Assembly (NCBI GenBank): GCA_000469685.2
Contig: LS997565.1
Span: forward strand, 27,945,645-28,009,644
Direction: 5' to 3'
Source: Haemonchus contortus
Lineage: Eukaryota > Nematoda > Chromadorea > Rhabditida > Trichostrongylidae
Length of the DNA stretch: 64,000 bases
Part shown: piece after piece, positions 10,401 through 23,089 of the stretch
How the letters are laid out: each line of letters begins with the position of its first letter
Numbering within the stretch: the first letter of the stretch is position 1
The notes under the pieces: model-generated
What the model saw: the letters and a program-made list of their open reading frames with translations, nothing else
Database searches by the model: none
Told to the model about the DNA's origin: nothing
Translations under genes and position numbers: made by a program

Positions 10401-10929
10401 CCTTACATAAGAAAACCACTCATCACTGCATTACTAAAGCTTCTGCCACGCTGGTTGTCCTAATTGGATCTTTTCCAGTGTAAACCTTGACCTTCTGAGT
10501 AGAGCCGGCACGAGAACAGCGCTTGAAGAGTTTGATTCCGAATCGATGACGTTTTATTCAATTGTACTGCAAAATCGAGATATGACTTTTAAATGGCACA
10601 TCGACTTGTCGATGCACATCTGAAGACAGAGGCCAAAGGATCTTCTCAGCTCATCTATGTCGACGGAAGTCTAATTGTGATGTTACTGCTGCTCGTAGAC
10701 GTTGATCTGGTCAGATACCATAGCAAGTAGCTCAGCCATACTTTTGAGTATTGTTCACCCATTTTTTCTCTGCCGCTTGGTCAAACGCATCATCTGAGAT
10801 ACTCTCGTACCATTCGTTTTCAGATGTTCTTTATTGTGTTCACTTTTTTTTTGATAATTAACAAGTTTTCAAGATGCTGTCTAGTCCCACGCTACAGTCA
10901 CGAAAAAAAAACCGACTCAACCTCAACGT
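10401..10929. other. No recognisable feature
   Basis: No frames above 60 codons and no repeat shared with other regions. Confidence 0.35.
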
Positions 10930-11290
10930 GTTGGAGGCAGACCGGAAACACTGACGCTAGGTGACAGGGAGCGATAAACGCTGATAAAAACCTCAGAAGG
11001 CACCAGCCACAAGCCCCACCCACCTCGTCTTATGTGTTGGAAGTTGAGCCTTGGCGCTCGGGTGGAGGGTGGTATATGAATGGATCGTAGACCATCGTTG
11101 GCAAGGACTGATAGCAAACGAAGGGGGGTTACAAAGAGCCATAGGAGGCGACAGCAAACAGATTATCAACGGAATTTGTGTCGACAGTGGAGGCTTCGCA
11201 TTTCACAAGGTAATGGAGAAAGTGACGTGGTCGCGGATGGTTGGTGATAAGGACTGATAAAGTAGGATAAGAGCTGATAAGGAGCCGTCG
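10930..11290 (-). repeat. Dispersed repeat family B (TTATCAG-rich), copy 1
   Basis: The sequence carries repeated GGACTGATA, AGCTGATAAGGAG and GATAAGGACTGATAAAG phrases; their reverse complements (CTTATCAGTCCCTATCA, CCCTTATCAGCTCCTGG) recur at 40340-40840. The two regions also share a GCCAAGGC/GCACC-type segment, so they are one family in opposite orientation. No coding motif was seen. Confidence 0.5.
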
Positions 11291-12973
11291 AATGCCCGAA
11301 AACAAGAAAATAACACTGTGTTACGTGTTAATTCTTGTTATGCTAGCATTATATCAAAGACGAAGGGGCTGGGCGCCAGCAATCTGTGCGCTTTTACGCG
11401 ATTATAGCCATGAAATGTAATTTTTTATTTGAGCCTCAGGAAGGTAGGAGCACCGAAGTGAAAGGATCTTGTCGGAAATTTCAAGAAAACCTTTCAGTCT
11501 CCGACAAAGGGCATCGGCTGGAACGATGACTCTCAAGGAAGTTGTCGAGTTCTAAGTAGTTGTATTAATAGTCAGTTCAACAGAATTTCAGCGTTTATCG
11601 AAGTTGACCATTGTTCGTTGAGTTTTCAGTTGCGCAACGGCATTTCAAGCCTAAGGGTAGTCGCTAGTGTATAAGCTATGAGCTGCACAAGTGATCCTCA
11701 AGTGGAGCACCGAGGGGAATGTTAGGAATACACAAAATCCTTGAAAGTCGATATCAAGTGCGCCGCGCGAATAACAACAAAAACTCTGCCTTCTGGTACT
11801 TAACTAATGCCTTCAACGTTGTGAGGCAGAAAATCCCTAGAAGCTCCCTGACCTTTGGACTTCGAATCACAAATGAAAACCGATTTACGAATGCACTTAC
11901 GACTTAGTGGACCCCTTGGCGGATGCGATACATCCAAAACGTTGGTCGATGATAAAGTTGTCCGATATCAATCTCTGAAGCTAACCAGACAACACACAGA
12001 GGACAGCCAATATCCATGTTGAATGTTGGCTATTAAGGGTTGGCTGAATACGGAGTTGACGCTATTACCATTTTCAGTTGACCTCAAGTCAGTTACATGT
12101 TGTAGAGCTGAGTGCCTCTGCTTCACCTTGCAACCATTTTGAGCAAAAGTTGGTCATGACAGTAACTCTGTTACTTAATATCAATATAATGGCCTCGTGA
12201 ATGTTTCACTTAGCCATAAATAATGAAAAAGCAGTCATATTCAGTTCTCATTCCAGTTCGAAGAGTTTTCCTCTGACGCAGGAATATAGTTTATGTTACA
12301 ACATTTTTACGTTGAATAAAGCAAATGAGTGACTAATTGAACTACAGTATCCGACATTGAGAAAATAGATACAATGTCTTTCCTTTTGAGAATGGGAACT
12401 TCAGAAGAAAAGATGGGAGCATGTCAACCACTAAACTACTCAAAAACACAGTCAGCGGATTCTTAGTCAATTTTTCTTCATGTTTATATACCACCCTCAG
12501 GAAACGCTCCCTTAAGCAAAACATTGGTAACAGATGAACAAAAGTAGCTCACATTGATCGTTAATGAGAGCGTCGGGCGTGCCTCCGTGATGCGTTGTAG
12601 ACCAGAGACTGTTGATTCGAATGAGGACTGCTGACCTGCCTCTACCGTATCCGTCGACGACCTAATATGTAGAATGATAAGTTATCTGAAAATTCTGTAG
12701 ATTCACTTTCACAATCAGTACGGTTATGGAGGATCTACTACATCTGGGAATGAATGTATTAAGCGTGATTAGCCCATGTCACTTTCTCTTAGCGCTGGGG
12801 GCTAACAGCGAGTCTAACTATTACCTTAGGTAATACTTTCGATAAGCACATTTTGAGACGTTACCGGAGGCATACCTATCGGCAACTTAAGTTTGCAACC
12901 AAAAGAGAAAACAAGCATTGCCGTTGGCGCGGTGTGCTCTTTTATATCGTTGCTTAATTTTACTCCTAAAGCC
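11291..12973. other. No recognisable feature
   Basis: AT-rich sequence with only short frames, including a 60-codon minus-strand one near 12342-12524 with no identifiable motif or splice context. Confidence 0.35.
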
Positions 12974-13092
12974 CGAGTAGATAAATCTGCAAGCTCATAT
13001 AGATATGAGTGTGTGCAGTGCCCAAATACCGTACAGGTATTTGGGCACTGCACACACTCATATCTATATAAGCTTGCAGATTTATCTACTCG
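12974..13092. repeat. 57-bp near-perfect hairpin with 5-nt loop
   Basis: 12974-13030 and 13036-13092 are reverse complements with one visible mismatch, closed by GTACA. The mirrored frames on both strands (RYECVQCPNT on one, the same on the other) come from this palindrome. It resembles a precursor of small RNAs or a very young inverted duplication. Confidence 0.9.
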
Positions 13093-15980
13093 TTTACTAT
13101 ACACGTCGTAATAAGCGTCGCACGTGTCAGGTGTACGGTGAGGACAAATATTCGGGAGATGACGCTGGATCTTTTTTAGCGACTTGCGCTTTTCGCGACT
13201 GTTTTTTCTTCATCCTACAGGAAGTAACAGGGAATATGATATGGCGCCAATGCTAAGGATCACTATCCATGTCTTCCTTTCTTTTTAAATGACTCTAACT
13301 ATGCTACCGACGCGATCCATTTACAATTGTGATTGGCTATCAGTCTGCTACTACAAGAAACTATGAAAACAGCATGAAAGAGTCACCGCCAACGCGATAA
13401 TTCATATGGACACATAATCTTGTTCAGGAACAAGTACAAACAAGTATGTAGTACATTTCCTAGCAGGCTAGTATTGCAGCTAATGGTAGAAAACCCACCC
13501 ATGGGCACTTGAACGATAGCTGAGACCAATTGGACAGCGATGTCTAGTCATATTTCCAGTACCGCCTCCAGTATCGGTATACAAAACCTGAATTCCCGAA
13601 CTATACGGTACAACAACACGCGCATAATGTTCAAAATAAACAATTCGAAATAAACAATTCAGAGCTGTATCACAATGATGAAGTGACTGTGTAAAAATAA
13701 GGTGTAAATCACACGTAAAAAGCATGTTTTTGAAGTTCCGGTGTTTGTTCGTACTGCTGAAGCAGTCTCGAATAAGGTATCAAAATTGTCACAAAAATTA
13801 CACAAAAAATAATGTATCATTACAGGAAAGTTCTTTCCGGAGTGCTAGCAATGAAAGAACCTCTGGGAATATGTCTTCTTTCCGCAGCTTCAGCATTTCC
13901 TAATATATGCCTTGCTTCCAGACCTCACTAACAAGGTGGTGATAAATAACTAAATAGATAAATGGAATGAAGCCACAGAAATATTAGAAAATTGAACCTG
14001 GATGCAAGGCGGGAAGAGCGTTAGGTAGCTTGGAATTGTGGGACCAAAGAAAGGGGAGTGAGGAGGCGAAACAGCAATCGTAATACGGGGCCAAGACAGC
14101 GCCGGCAGGGCGCAAAATGGGAAAGGTAGTGGACAGTATGAGATAAAAAGATGAAAGTTAGGCGAAATATAAAGAGAAGAAAAGAAGAGGAAGCAGCAGT
14201 CGCTAATAAAGAAGCAAAATCGGGGACATAAGCGCATTCTCACAGCCTATGTACCTTTTAATGAGTAGTGCGATCCTTACAAGTGATATTTGGGAGCGGA
14301 ATTGCTCATATGTGAACATGGTCAGCAGAATGACCACAAAAACTCACGGATAAACAAGCAAGGCATAGGGACTTTACACGGCGTTACAGAGATGAGATGC
14401 CGCTGAACAGTACGCTAACATGTGAGACACCCAGAGGGTTACATGCAAATGATCTCGTACAACCCACTTTCCTATCGCATTTTTGCAGTCTTATATTCCT
14501 TGAAACCCAAAGATTTTCGCGCTTTCCTCGCAACTCTTGCTCCATTCTGCACCATGACTTCCATTATCACACTTAGGCTAGATACCTCAGAATTATCGCG
14601 AACTACACCCTAACTACCGTTCCAAAAGGTTTTCATTGCAAATGCGATATCGATTCACCAACTACGAGCTTTGGTTTTTTGCCGGCATTCTTGTTTCAGG
14701 ATAATCTTACAGCCCGAGTACTGACATTAGCGCTCTGAGCTGCGCAGCGGCAATTTGTACGCAGTGCCACCTTGCTAAGCTGGAAGGGAATCACCAGCGG
14801 GGCAACATTATCACCCTGAAACTTCTCAACGTTGCTCTTAAACCGAAAGTACTGGATATTATGTTGCTTCAGGAACAAGAGGAAGGTGTACGTTTACCTG
14901 ATTACGAGTCCCTTATTGGATCATACCCTTGACACTCACAATACCGACACCCAAACCAATGTATTAACCTGGGCAAGTGGTGGTCACATATGGCGGTGTC
15001 GAGTAATCAGTTCCCAGGTGGAGGCTACGTTCACAGGACTGGTGTTGCTCCTGAACGAACAGATCGGAATTCCAGGGAAACACTGGAGCTACCTCATTGA
15101 ACTCTCTTTAGATGTGGCGATTTGCTTTACAGAGAAATACGCTTCGCTGCCCTCGAGCAAGGACCTACTGCGCTACTATATGACATAGTGGTTAAGACGA
15201 ATAAAAATGTCGCCAACACTTGGCGGTTCCGAGAATGAAGATGAAGAGGGCAGGTAACACATAACAAGTCGTCAAATATGCAACAACCCGAACTCGAATT
15301 TCGAATTGAGGCCCATGTAATTATTGCGACCACCTAACTTGTTTCTTATTTACATAAAAGCAATAGATGCGAAGTGCTCACCTTGCAAGCATAACATGCT
15401 ACATATGGTAGTCGAACGTTGGTTAGTGTGTCAAGAACCTAGAAAGAAATGAAAATCGAGTGATATATGAGCTATTAAGATATATAACAGGTTGATGCAT
15501 AATTATTGCGGATTTTTTGCGGCTTCTTTTCTCTCGATACAATTTGAATATTCAATTCGGGTTTCAATAGAAATAATTTTTTTTGCTCTTTCAACAGAAG
15601 TATGTCTAGAAACTCATCTTTGTTTATGTTACATTTGCTTTATTATTTCGAGAAAGCTTGGATGGTGCACAGTCATAAAGTGACCTCAACGAATTTTTCG
15701 GCGATGGAACAGTCAGCCAAAGCCGAAAAAAGAATGGAATCTGCTCTACGGCAGCCCTAGTCACCAACAGAAATTCTACGGATTATCACTCCAATGGTCC
15801 CTTAAAAACTTGCTAACCAACAGAACTTCCGACGAAATGGATGGCTTGATCGCCGACGTCAAGGCGATCGCCGACGTCGCTCCAAGAATCGAAACTTCTT
15901 CGCCTGTGTAATCCGACTGCCTAGCAAATGGGAAGCAGTGGTGGATATGTTCCGACGTAATTATTTGCCGCAATAATTTC
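13093..15980. other. No firm feature
   Basis: Several short frames. A plus-strand stretch near 14800-14910 reads LKLLNVALKPKVLDIMLLQE, faintly like an endonuclease start of a non-LTR element, but nothing downstream supports it. A minus-strand frame near 13480-13725 has a possible acceptor but no family signal. No shared repeat was found. Confidence 0.3.
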
Positions 15981-15981
15981 C

Positions 15982-16048
15982 AAGTTCGGTCTTCTTGAAA
16001 CCTGGGCATGTCACATAATACTGCCCAGGTTTCAAAAAGACCGAACTT
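15982..16048. repeat. 27-bp hairpin
   Basis: AAGTTCGGTCTTCTTGAAAC begins a 27-nt arm whose reverse complement, with one mismatch, follows a 13-nt loop. It lies about 100 bp upstream of the second hammerhead-like motif and may belong to the same eroded Penelope-like terminal repeat. Confidence 0.8.
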
Positions 16049-16145
16049 TTTCGCTGTTTGAGTTTCTGGGAGTAGTTGCAACTGGCCTAGTGCGTTTGGG
16101 CGCTTGGTCAGGTAAGCTAAAGACCAGGGGCTCCAAACTACTTCC

Positions 16146-16185
16146 AGGTTCTTGAAGACGACGAGTTAGTCGAAACGTCGCCCTA
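16146..16185 (+). ncRNA. Degenerate hammerhead-like motif, second locus
   Basis: TTGAAGA (16152-16158), one C, stem II GAC-GAGTTA-GTC (16160-16171), GAAA (16172-16175), CGTC (16176-16179), then GCCCT. The layout matches the motif at 5632-5669, including one extra base before stem II and no stem III. The first core base is T instead of C and stem I pairs poorly, so this copy is probably decayed. It suggests a separate old Penelope-like insertion. Confidence 0.35.
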
Positions 16186-16199
16186 GTAAACGGTTTCAT

Positions 16200-18190
16200 C
16201 ATAACAAACCTGTACGGCAAGGCTTTCTAAGTTATCCGCAATAATTATGAATCGACTTAATATTTATAGCCATTTATAGACCAAACTAACACTATCAACA
16301 ACTAATCTAGCTTCACCATATTTCAATACCAATGTAACAATTCCTGCAACGTTTTAACGTATTTGACGAAAAATGAAACATTTGAAACAGGATAGCAAAT
16401 GGGTCTGCTCATCTTGACACAAAGCCTTCTTTTTCTTTTAAACTACAGCTGCGAGCAGATAACCATAGCTAGCAATCGGATGTCCATAAAAAATCGACTA
16501 TTTTGCAACTGGATAATGAAAAGTGATTAACACCCTTTTGGTTCATGAGCCGATTGTTCATGAGCTCCATCAGCCATCAGCTCCATAATCTGTGACCATC
16601 AAAAACTACTGTTCAGAAAGAACATATGGAAAGTGTGGAAGGTCGTTAGAGATTGAATAGAATAGCAATAATAAACGATGCGTGGTCGCGCTCCCAGCAT
16701 TTCGACGACGAGCGGTATTAATCAAAATTTTCATGGATGAAAATTTAGTAATTTTATGCCTAGTAAAAAACTCCATAAAAATTAAGAGTAACAACATTCG
16801 CTCCCGTGACTTTTTTCTCACATTCCCCGAAAAACAAAACCCTATTGTGATATGCATCTCATACTGAATGGCCACTACGACCTAGCATCCTTCCCTTGTC
16901 AGAGGGGAGAAGTTTATATGCGTTATACCCGACTCTGCATATTCACTACAAACAGAGATTTTACTCAGGAATTTCGAAACAAATGTCGTGCTCTTTGCAA
17001 CATTATTTCCTCTAGCGCCACATCACTCAGCTACTCCCCTGGAAGGTGAGTTAGCCTGAAACGTCTCATCGAAGATCATCTTGTTTCAAACTAATTCAAG
17101 ACGGATTTGGGACCTTAAGGTCGCTTCATCCATATGAAAGAAATCTATAAAGTCACCTAAGTCTTCACTTCAAATCTCATCAAGCCCTCAGATGAAATCT
17201 CGCCTCTGCAGCAGCTTCTTCTGCAGCAGCCGTTTAATACAAAATGTCTATTTAAGCGTTCGAACGCACCTATTAATCGAAGAGCTGACGTAATTTCCGG
17301 ATCAATATATTCCACACTCCCACCCTTGCTTTCTGATTAGGGTAATTCACTTTGACGGCAACAGTAAAACATATCCCGAAATTACGTGGAACTCAGTAAA
17401 CCGGAGTTCGAGAAGTTATTAGGATCAGCAAGACAACAAATCACTGAGTCTTTGCTTCAGTAACGAAGAACAGCTGACCTGTCCAAAGAGATTCCAGACT
17501 TCGCTACGACCACGCTTGCGTACTAGTTGAAACCTGCCGTTGCCACTGCGAATGTCGTCCTGTATTACAGACTTAGCTGGCATTTGTGCTAGCAGCTCGG
17601 CAGACGCCTGGGGAAGTTGTACCTGAACATGCACTTATAGCACTTATCTCACTGGCAGATAAAAGTGTAGGATTATGCGGAAAGTAACTACCAAAAATTC
17701 AGCCGTTAAGATTTCTCCCAGGACCTTTCCACTCACTTGTATGCTCGAAACAATATTTTATTCATACTATCGCGATCAATAGGCTCGACCGAAGTTCATC
17801 TTCTACATTTCTGTTTTGAACGTTGAAAAGTTGAAACACGTGCACACAGAAAGGGGCTTCAAGGCCAAATGCCTTACACCATTCCACAAGGTTTCGAAAA
17901 CGGAGTGGCTGGCTTCATAAAAAAGCGCGACTTGAAAACGGTTACACAGTTTGGTTGTTATAGTGCTAAATAAGGAAGGAATAGGTAGCCGGATGTGTAT
18001 ACGCAAATATTAGTGTCCCTACATAGAGGCCTCTGAAGGCTTGCAAGGAATCTCGATAGAAATCTGAATAATTGGGAGATTGGCTTGCCTGTTCTTGGCC
18101 TATGCTCGGAGGTAGAGGGAGATCAAGGGATGATGAGGTAATCTGCTCGAGTGACGCAGTACAATCCATGCTCTGAAAAATGTATCATGT
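16200..18190. other. Mostly featureless; one eroded ribozyme-like motif
   Basis: At 17039-17065 the sequence CTGGAAGGTGAGTTAGCCTG runs into AAACGTC, with the same GAGTTAG loop as the 16152 copy but a broken core (CTGGAAG instead of CTGAAGA). Otherwise there are only short frames and no splice-flanked exon. Confidence 0.3.
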
Positions 18191-18192
18191 AG

Positions 18193-18610
18193 TTAACGGC
18201 AAAATTCACAACAAAAATGGTTTCTAGGATTGCTCGCTTGGATGAATCTGTAACTCCCTAGTTGCTCGGGGAATAGTATAATACATGGGCTGTGGCTGAG
18301 CCAAAAAACGGTCTAGACAAGGCGAAATAAGGAGTTTAAAGCCGGTTTGGCCGACGCAGACACTCACAGTGGACGTGTCTAATAAACTGCGCTATCCTTA
18401 GAGGAACGAATCGTACCCTTGAACGAGTGCTCCAGACTGCCATCTCCTACAAATCCTTTTTTGCCATTTTTTGAAGCCCTATATTATTGAAATGCAACAG
18501 ATACGTCGCTTCCCGGCGCCACCCTTGCACTATCACGCACGGTGGCTTCCATGATTTCACTCGAACTAGATGCCTCAAAAGTACCGTGAAGTGAAGTACG
18601 AAGCAAACAG
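18193..18610 (+). repeat. MITE family C, diverged copy
   Basis: Begins GGCAAAATTCACAACAAAAA then TGGTTTCT, matching the left end of the copies at 21769, 58275 and 63656 (GGCACAGTTCACGxxAAAATGGTTTCTGAGA). The right end is not clear. Confidence 0.45.
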
Positions 18611-19559
18611 CAAAATTCACGTTTCGATTCCAGAACTGTCCTAGATCAGGGAAATGAGCGTAGGTGGCGAAGGGGGGCAAATGAAGTGAGGGGCACACAG
18701 TCGCTATCAGTGGATAAACCTCATAACAAGCTGCGCTTGTCACATGAATTCCCTATTCGATCCAACCACAGCTCATAGGTCACATTCCAAAGAGTGGAGC
18801 TGAAATCATAAAATTCGCAAGCTCTGTTTGAAGCGTCTTTGCTGTGGAGTGCATAGGGTCTGGGGAGCTTGGAACTTTGTTTTTCCTTGGTTTTTTGCTT
18901 CATTGCCATTGCCTACAATCCGAGACATTCTAACATCTCTAATCCAGATTAGCACTCAAAGATTTTCTATATTTTATCAATGCTCTCATCCATCATACAC
19001 ACTTTACTGCGCTCAGGATTCTCCTAAAAAACAGGAATCCCATTCTTTTTTGTGGTGATGAATCCACAGATAGCCCTGTTGCTCTAATGAAATAAATTAC
19101 GCAGGTTCAGAGAGTGAAGTCGTCGAAAGAAGTAATTACACGATCGATTTAGGAACGGATCGAAAAATCCGGAGAAAGATTTATTTATAGGAAAGGAAGC
19201 GTGAGAATAAAGATAAAGGCAAAAGATTGGGTTACACCACCCTGGCTGGGGAATTTTAGGTGGCGTGAGAAAGTAGAGACGAGGAAAGTTCATGAAACAG
19301 CATCTACTCGAGCAAGCTCTTATAACAATGACCATCCACATAGTAGGCGATCGAAAAAATTTTGTGGTATTACATTGTAGTTAGAAGAATTATGGATTCA
19401 GTATGTCAATCATACAAAAGGGACAATTTTTTGTTATATGTTCGAAAAGTCTCCAGATTTTCTGTTACGAACGATAATAATGAGACAATCTTGATACGAG
19501 TGCATATAGAAGTCACTGAGTGTGCCAGCTGGTGTGCTGGTTTATTTGTTTATTCAATT

Positions 19560-20190
19560 GTGAATGTATGTGCGCCCCCCCCCCCATGGGTGGTACAAGG
19601 GACCCTCTGGCTTCCACAATCTCGGCGCTTAGGGCATAGTGGAAGCCCCGTTCACGCCGTAGTTCGCTTTCCCTCCCTCGATCGGTGTCACATTAGACGA
19701 GTGTCGAGACAATACAGATTGCTATTATTCGTTCTAGGACCCACGCACAATCAGCTAATCGCCGAGTGATGAGGCGATGTCTTTCCCCATTCTTTTTTCC
19801 TCTGTTTTTCCTTTTGCTGCCGCGATTCCTCATTTAATTTCCTACTCCTAGAGGCTGAAAAAGATGAGCTACTTCTGCTGCTACGAGGTTTTTTTGTTTA
19901 TTTATGCTTATAAGTGAATGAATTTTTACTTACCATTGTCTGTTATTCGCACTAGAACCCACACGCGCGCAGTGAAACACACTGTTTAGCTCGTCCGGAC
20001 GCCCCACTCTTCTTCATTTTTCTTGTTTCAATCTCGTCCAGCCCCCTTTTTAACGGTTTTTGGAAGCCTTTTTCACTTTGGGAACACTGATGAACGCAGT
20101 TTCTTCGCCTCAGTCGCACTGGTTTCGATCTTATCTTCTATTTTTCATCATAATCTGGATTACCCAAAATTATTGTGAACTGTGCTTTTA
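19560..20190 (+). repeat. Repeat family C2, copy 1, with right terminal repeat
   Basis: About 600 bp match 43680-44275 in order: GTGGAAGCCC, TGTCGAGACRATACAGATTG, CAATCAGCTRATCGCCGAGT, GAATGAATTTT, CGCCCCACTCTTCTTCATTT. It ends ATTGTGAACTGTGCTTTTA near 20172-20190, the inverted form of the family C left end (cf. AGGCACAGTTCACG). An 11-C run lies at 19575-19585 near the start. Confidence 0.65.
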
Positions 20191-20400
20191 TGTGTAGGTG
20201 TATTCGTGTATGCACATGTGAGCATGAGTATATAAGTACGTATAAGTGTATGTGAACGCGTAGCGTGTAGGTAGTTGCGTGTGCGTGTGTGTGCATACAT
20301 ATGTAAATGTCAATGTATAAGTGTGAACGCATGTGTATGTGCCCTTATGTGCTTGTGTATGTGAATGTATGCATATGAGTGAACGTGTGTGTGTGATGTG
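20185..20400. repeat. GT-rich low-complexity tract
   Basis: Irregular TGTGTATGTG, GTGCATATG and similar steps. The minus-strand frames here (His/Thr/Tyr-rich) reflect composition, not genes. Confidence 0.8.
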
Positions 20401-20429
20401 GGGCGTCTTCTTACGGTCACCGCAGTACA

Positions 20430-21230
20430 CTCTGATAGAGTCTCTTAGGGAAACACTCCGTTGAGCAGAGGAAGGATGAGTTCATATCCATCTTGACGTG
20501 AGCACCACGCTTTGGTGCAGGCTGTGGCTTTACGTCCATTGGTGGCATTGCAATTTCCTGTGTAAATTTCCAAATGACATAGGTTTTTTATCCTGGGCAA
20601 AATGAAGTCTGTCCATGTCGAAGAGCTTCTGACCCATATCGACTGGTACTTTGCGCTCGTGCTCAATCAGATAGTGTGAGATAATTGGTGTGAGCCCTGC
20701 CTTGGAAGGACTATTGCGTAGAACGTCAAGGATGGTGGCATGGGAGTGGAAATCTTCTCCTTTTTCTGAAAATTTGAGGATTGCTTTGACAGGAGGCTAG
20801 GTCAGTATCGGCTGACGAGCTCTGCTTTGACGAGCTTCTTTAGAGCAAAACTCTTCTCAGACAAGGCTATCATTCTACTTATAATGAGTGATAAGAGAGG
20901 GTGCTTGCTGCTCATAAGCCACCATAACTCATTCCAAACCTGAGTGTCAAAACGACCAGTTTCGTAGTGATGAAGCAAAAGGCGTTGACGGTCACGTCGA
21001 ACATAGTTTGGTCGATGGTCACTCAATTCCAACGACCTCAAACGCTGATCGGTAGTATTTTACTGCCAACAATGCCCCTTCCCTGCTACAGGATCCTTGG
21101 CTTCGTTTTAGCGCATTTGGAAGCAACATGCTTCCACAGCTGAGAGGTATAATTTTCTCAAGACTCTCCGGACACCCTAATACATCAGTAGGTGATGGGC
21201 GACGTAACAAGAGCGTAGATGAAGACAGGA
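20430..21230. repeat. Dispersed repeat family A, copy 2
   Basis: Matches 1560-2370 in two collinear blocks, including GCAGAGGAAGGATGAGTTCA and the closing CTCAAGACTCTCCGGACACC. The minus-strand frame near 21019-21210 reads LGCPESLEKIIPLSCGSMLL, and copy 1 has a related CPESFEEILPLNCESILL, so the family once had coding capacity. The protein is not recognised. Confidence 0.6.
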
Positions 21231-21768
21231 AATGCTAACAGCTCATGAAGTTCGACAAGAGACCTCAGTAAGCGTCAGCAACTAGTTCCTAATACCTTCT
21301 GCATTTACGATGCAGCCTTGACCCTGTGGTAAATTTCATACTATAACAAGGTATGACAGAGTAGTTCGACAAATTAGGAGCGGAGGTAGGGAGTGAATGC
21401 ATCAGCAACTTGAAAAAAGAGAATGAAAATTTGATACTGTTGATTGATATCAGATAACGACCGTTACGAGCTTAGGTCTGCGGCTCGCAAGGAAAGTGTA
21501 GTAGGTAGCAGTGGCCATCGAAATAGATATATACGGCGAGTGTGTCTGAACGCCGACACAAATCTGTAAAATGATTCCAGAAACAATGTAAATGAGCTGC
21601 TTGCCCTGTGCTACGATGCAGTGTCAAACGGATAACCGATCTGAATAGCCACTCCACTGCTCAGACAGTAGAACGGCGCCCTCATAGGTATGGCTTGAAG
21701 ATTCAATTTTCTTCGGATGTAACCGCTAATTCTGCTTTCCCACGAAAAGCAACCTAAATTGTTGTTTG

Positions 21769-22280
21769 AAGGCTTAGTTCAAAACAAATGGTTCCTGAGA
21801 GATTCCCCTATAGTATTATTCGGGGCTACCTCCTGTACCTTACCTGCCGTTATAAGGGCGAAAAACGCCCAGAATAGGGCAAAATAAGGGGCCAGAGATA
21901 TTATCGTGTGTACACCACACCCCTAGTGGACGAGTTTCAACGGCTTTGTACAGGCTGCATTGTTCAAAAGGAAACCAATATAAGGAGTTCAAACAACTTT
22001 TCATGACCCGTGGCGACAGTGAAAATCAATTCCGGACTCTTATGGTTTGATTTATTCAGCTCTTTGCACCACAGGAGCAAGTTAATTCTCGTCCAAACAC
22101 CTCTTACACACATTCCTGTCACGGAGTTCTCGTACAACCTCCACTTACACAACTTTTTAAATGTTTGAAGTAGGTGGATTTTCTCGCTTTCTTCGCCACC
22201 GTTGTACTCCTCTACATCAACACTCCGGCTTTTCAACCTTAAAGTGATACCTCCAAATCAACTTGAACTGTGCCTCCAAG
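21769..22280 (+). repeat. MITE family C, copy with both ends
   Basis: The left end GAAGGCTTAGTTCAAAACAA is followed by ATGGTTCCTGAGAGATTCCC; the right end AACTTGAACTGTGCCTCCAAG is its imperfect inverted form. Internal blocks match 58275-58793 (AAGTTCAAACAACTTxTCATGACCC, then CAGCTCTTTGCRCMA). About 512 bp; no coding capacity. Confidence 0.65.
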
Positions 22281-22524
22281 CTAAGTTTCTCTAGGCTATT
22301 GAATGAGTACCATCTAGGTAGGAAGTGAGGGAGTGAGGAAGTCATCGCAAGAGATTATCACTCACAGAGGGAAAGTTGTGAAAGACTATCAGCTTTCGAT
22401 TCAGTTCATTATGACCTCCTATGATGTCATAGGGGGTTGTAGCCATAGGTAAAACGATAGGCTGATGTGTTGGCTTTGGATATCAGCGTAGGACCTCATA
22501 GAAAAGCTTATCGCAAAAACGGAT

Positions 22525-22755
22525 ATGACAAACTCTTTGCACGACAACGATATTCGCCGATTGGCGCTGGAATTCAACGAGGAAGATTCCATAAAGGACA
22601 ACTTCAAAGCGACCCATACTTTTATTCAGGCCTGCAAGTCGAGCTATGGCACTGAGTCCCACCTCATCGTAATGCTCGACAATTGCTGGATAACGGAGAA
22701 GCGTAGAAGCATGACGCATGAACGTTTCACAAAACGAGAATTGAATGGTATTTAA
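22525..22755 (+). pseudogene. Possible pogo/Tc5-type transposase DNA-binding fragment
   Basis: A 76-codon plus-strand frame contains RLALEFNEEDSIKDNFKATH then TFIQACKSSYG. The shape (A-x-x-F ... FKAS-x-x-F/W-xxxFKxxxx) loosely resembles the second helix-turn-helix of CENP-B/pogo/Tc5 transposases. There is no catalytic region beside it. A weak call from memory; it may be unrelated. Confidence 0.2.
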
Positions 22756-23089
22756 ACTTCCACGCCAAGAATATGAGTGCGGCGCCCTACCATCTGTGCC
22801 ACCACTGCATAGTGCAGTGCCTACTGTTCGTCGCTTATTGGTGCCGCTTAGTGGTATAATACAAGAGATGATGATTATGTGGTTTGTTCTCAGAATCCTT
22901 TTACAGATTTGGAACACAGTTAGAGATAACCGTTTGAAAAACTTTCATGGCAACAAACATATCACCTTGAAGGGGCCACTGCTGCCTATTAGGCTGATCC
23001 ATATATCCAATTTTCCCCCGACTCGCGAGAATATCTCAATAGCGAACCAACCTGCAGATTAGTGGTGTGCACCATCACCATCCAGTTCT

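Noticed and set aside
22483..22917. 144-codon minus-strand ORF
   Set aside because: It overlaps a more transposase-like plus-strand frame and an inverted repeat; it starts without ATG and has no motif or splice support.
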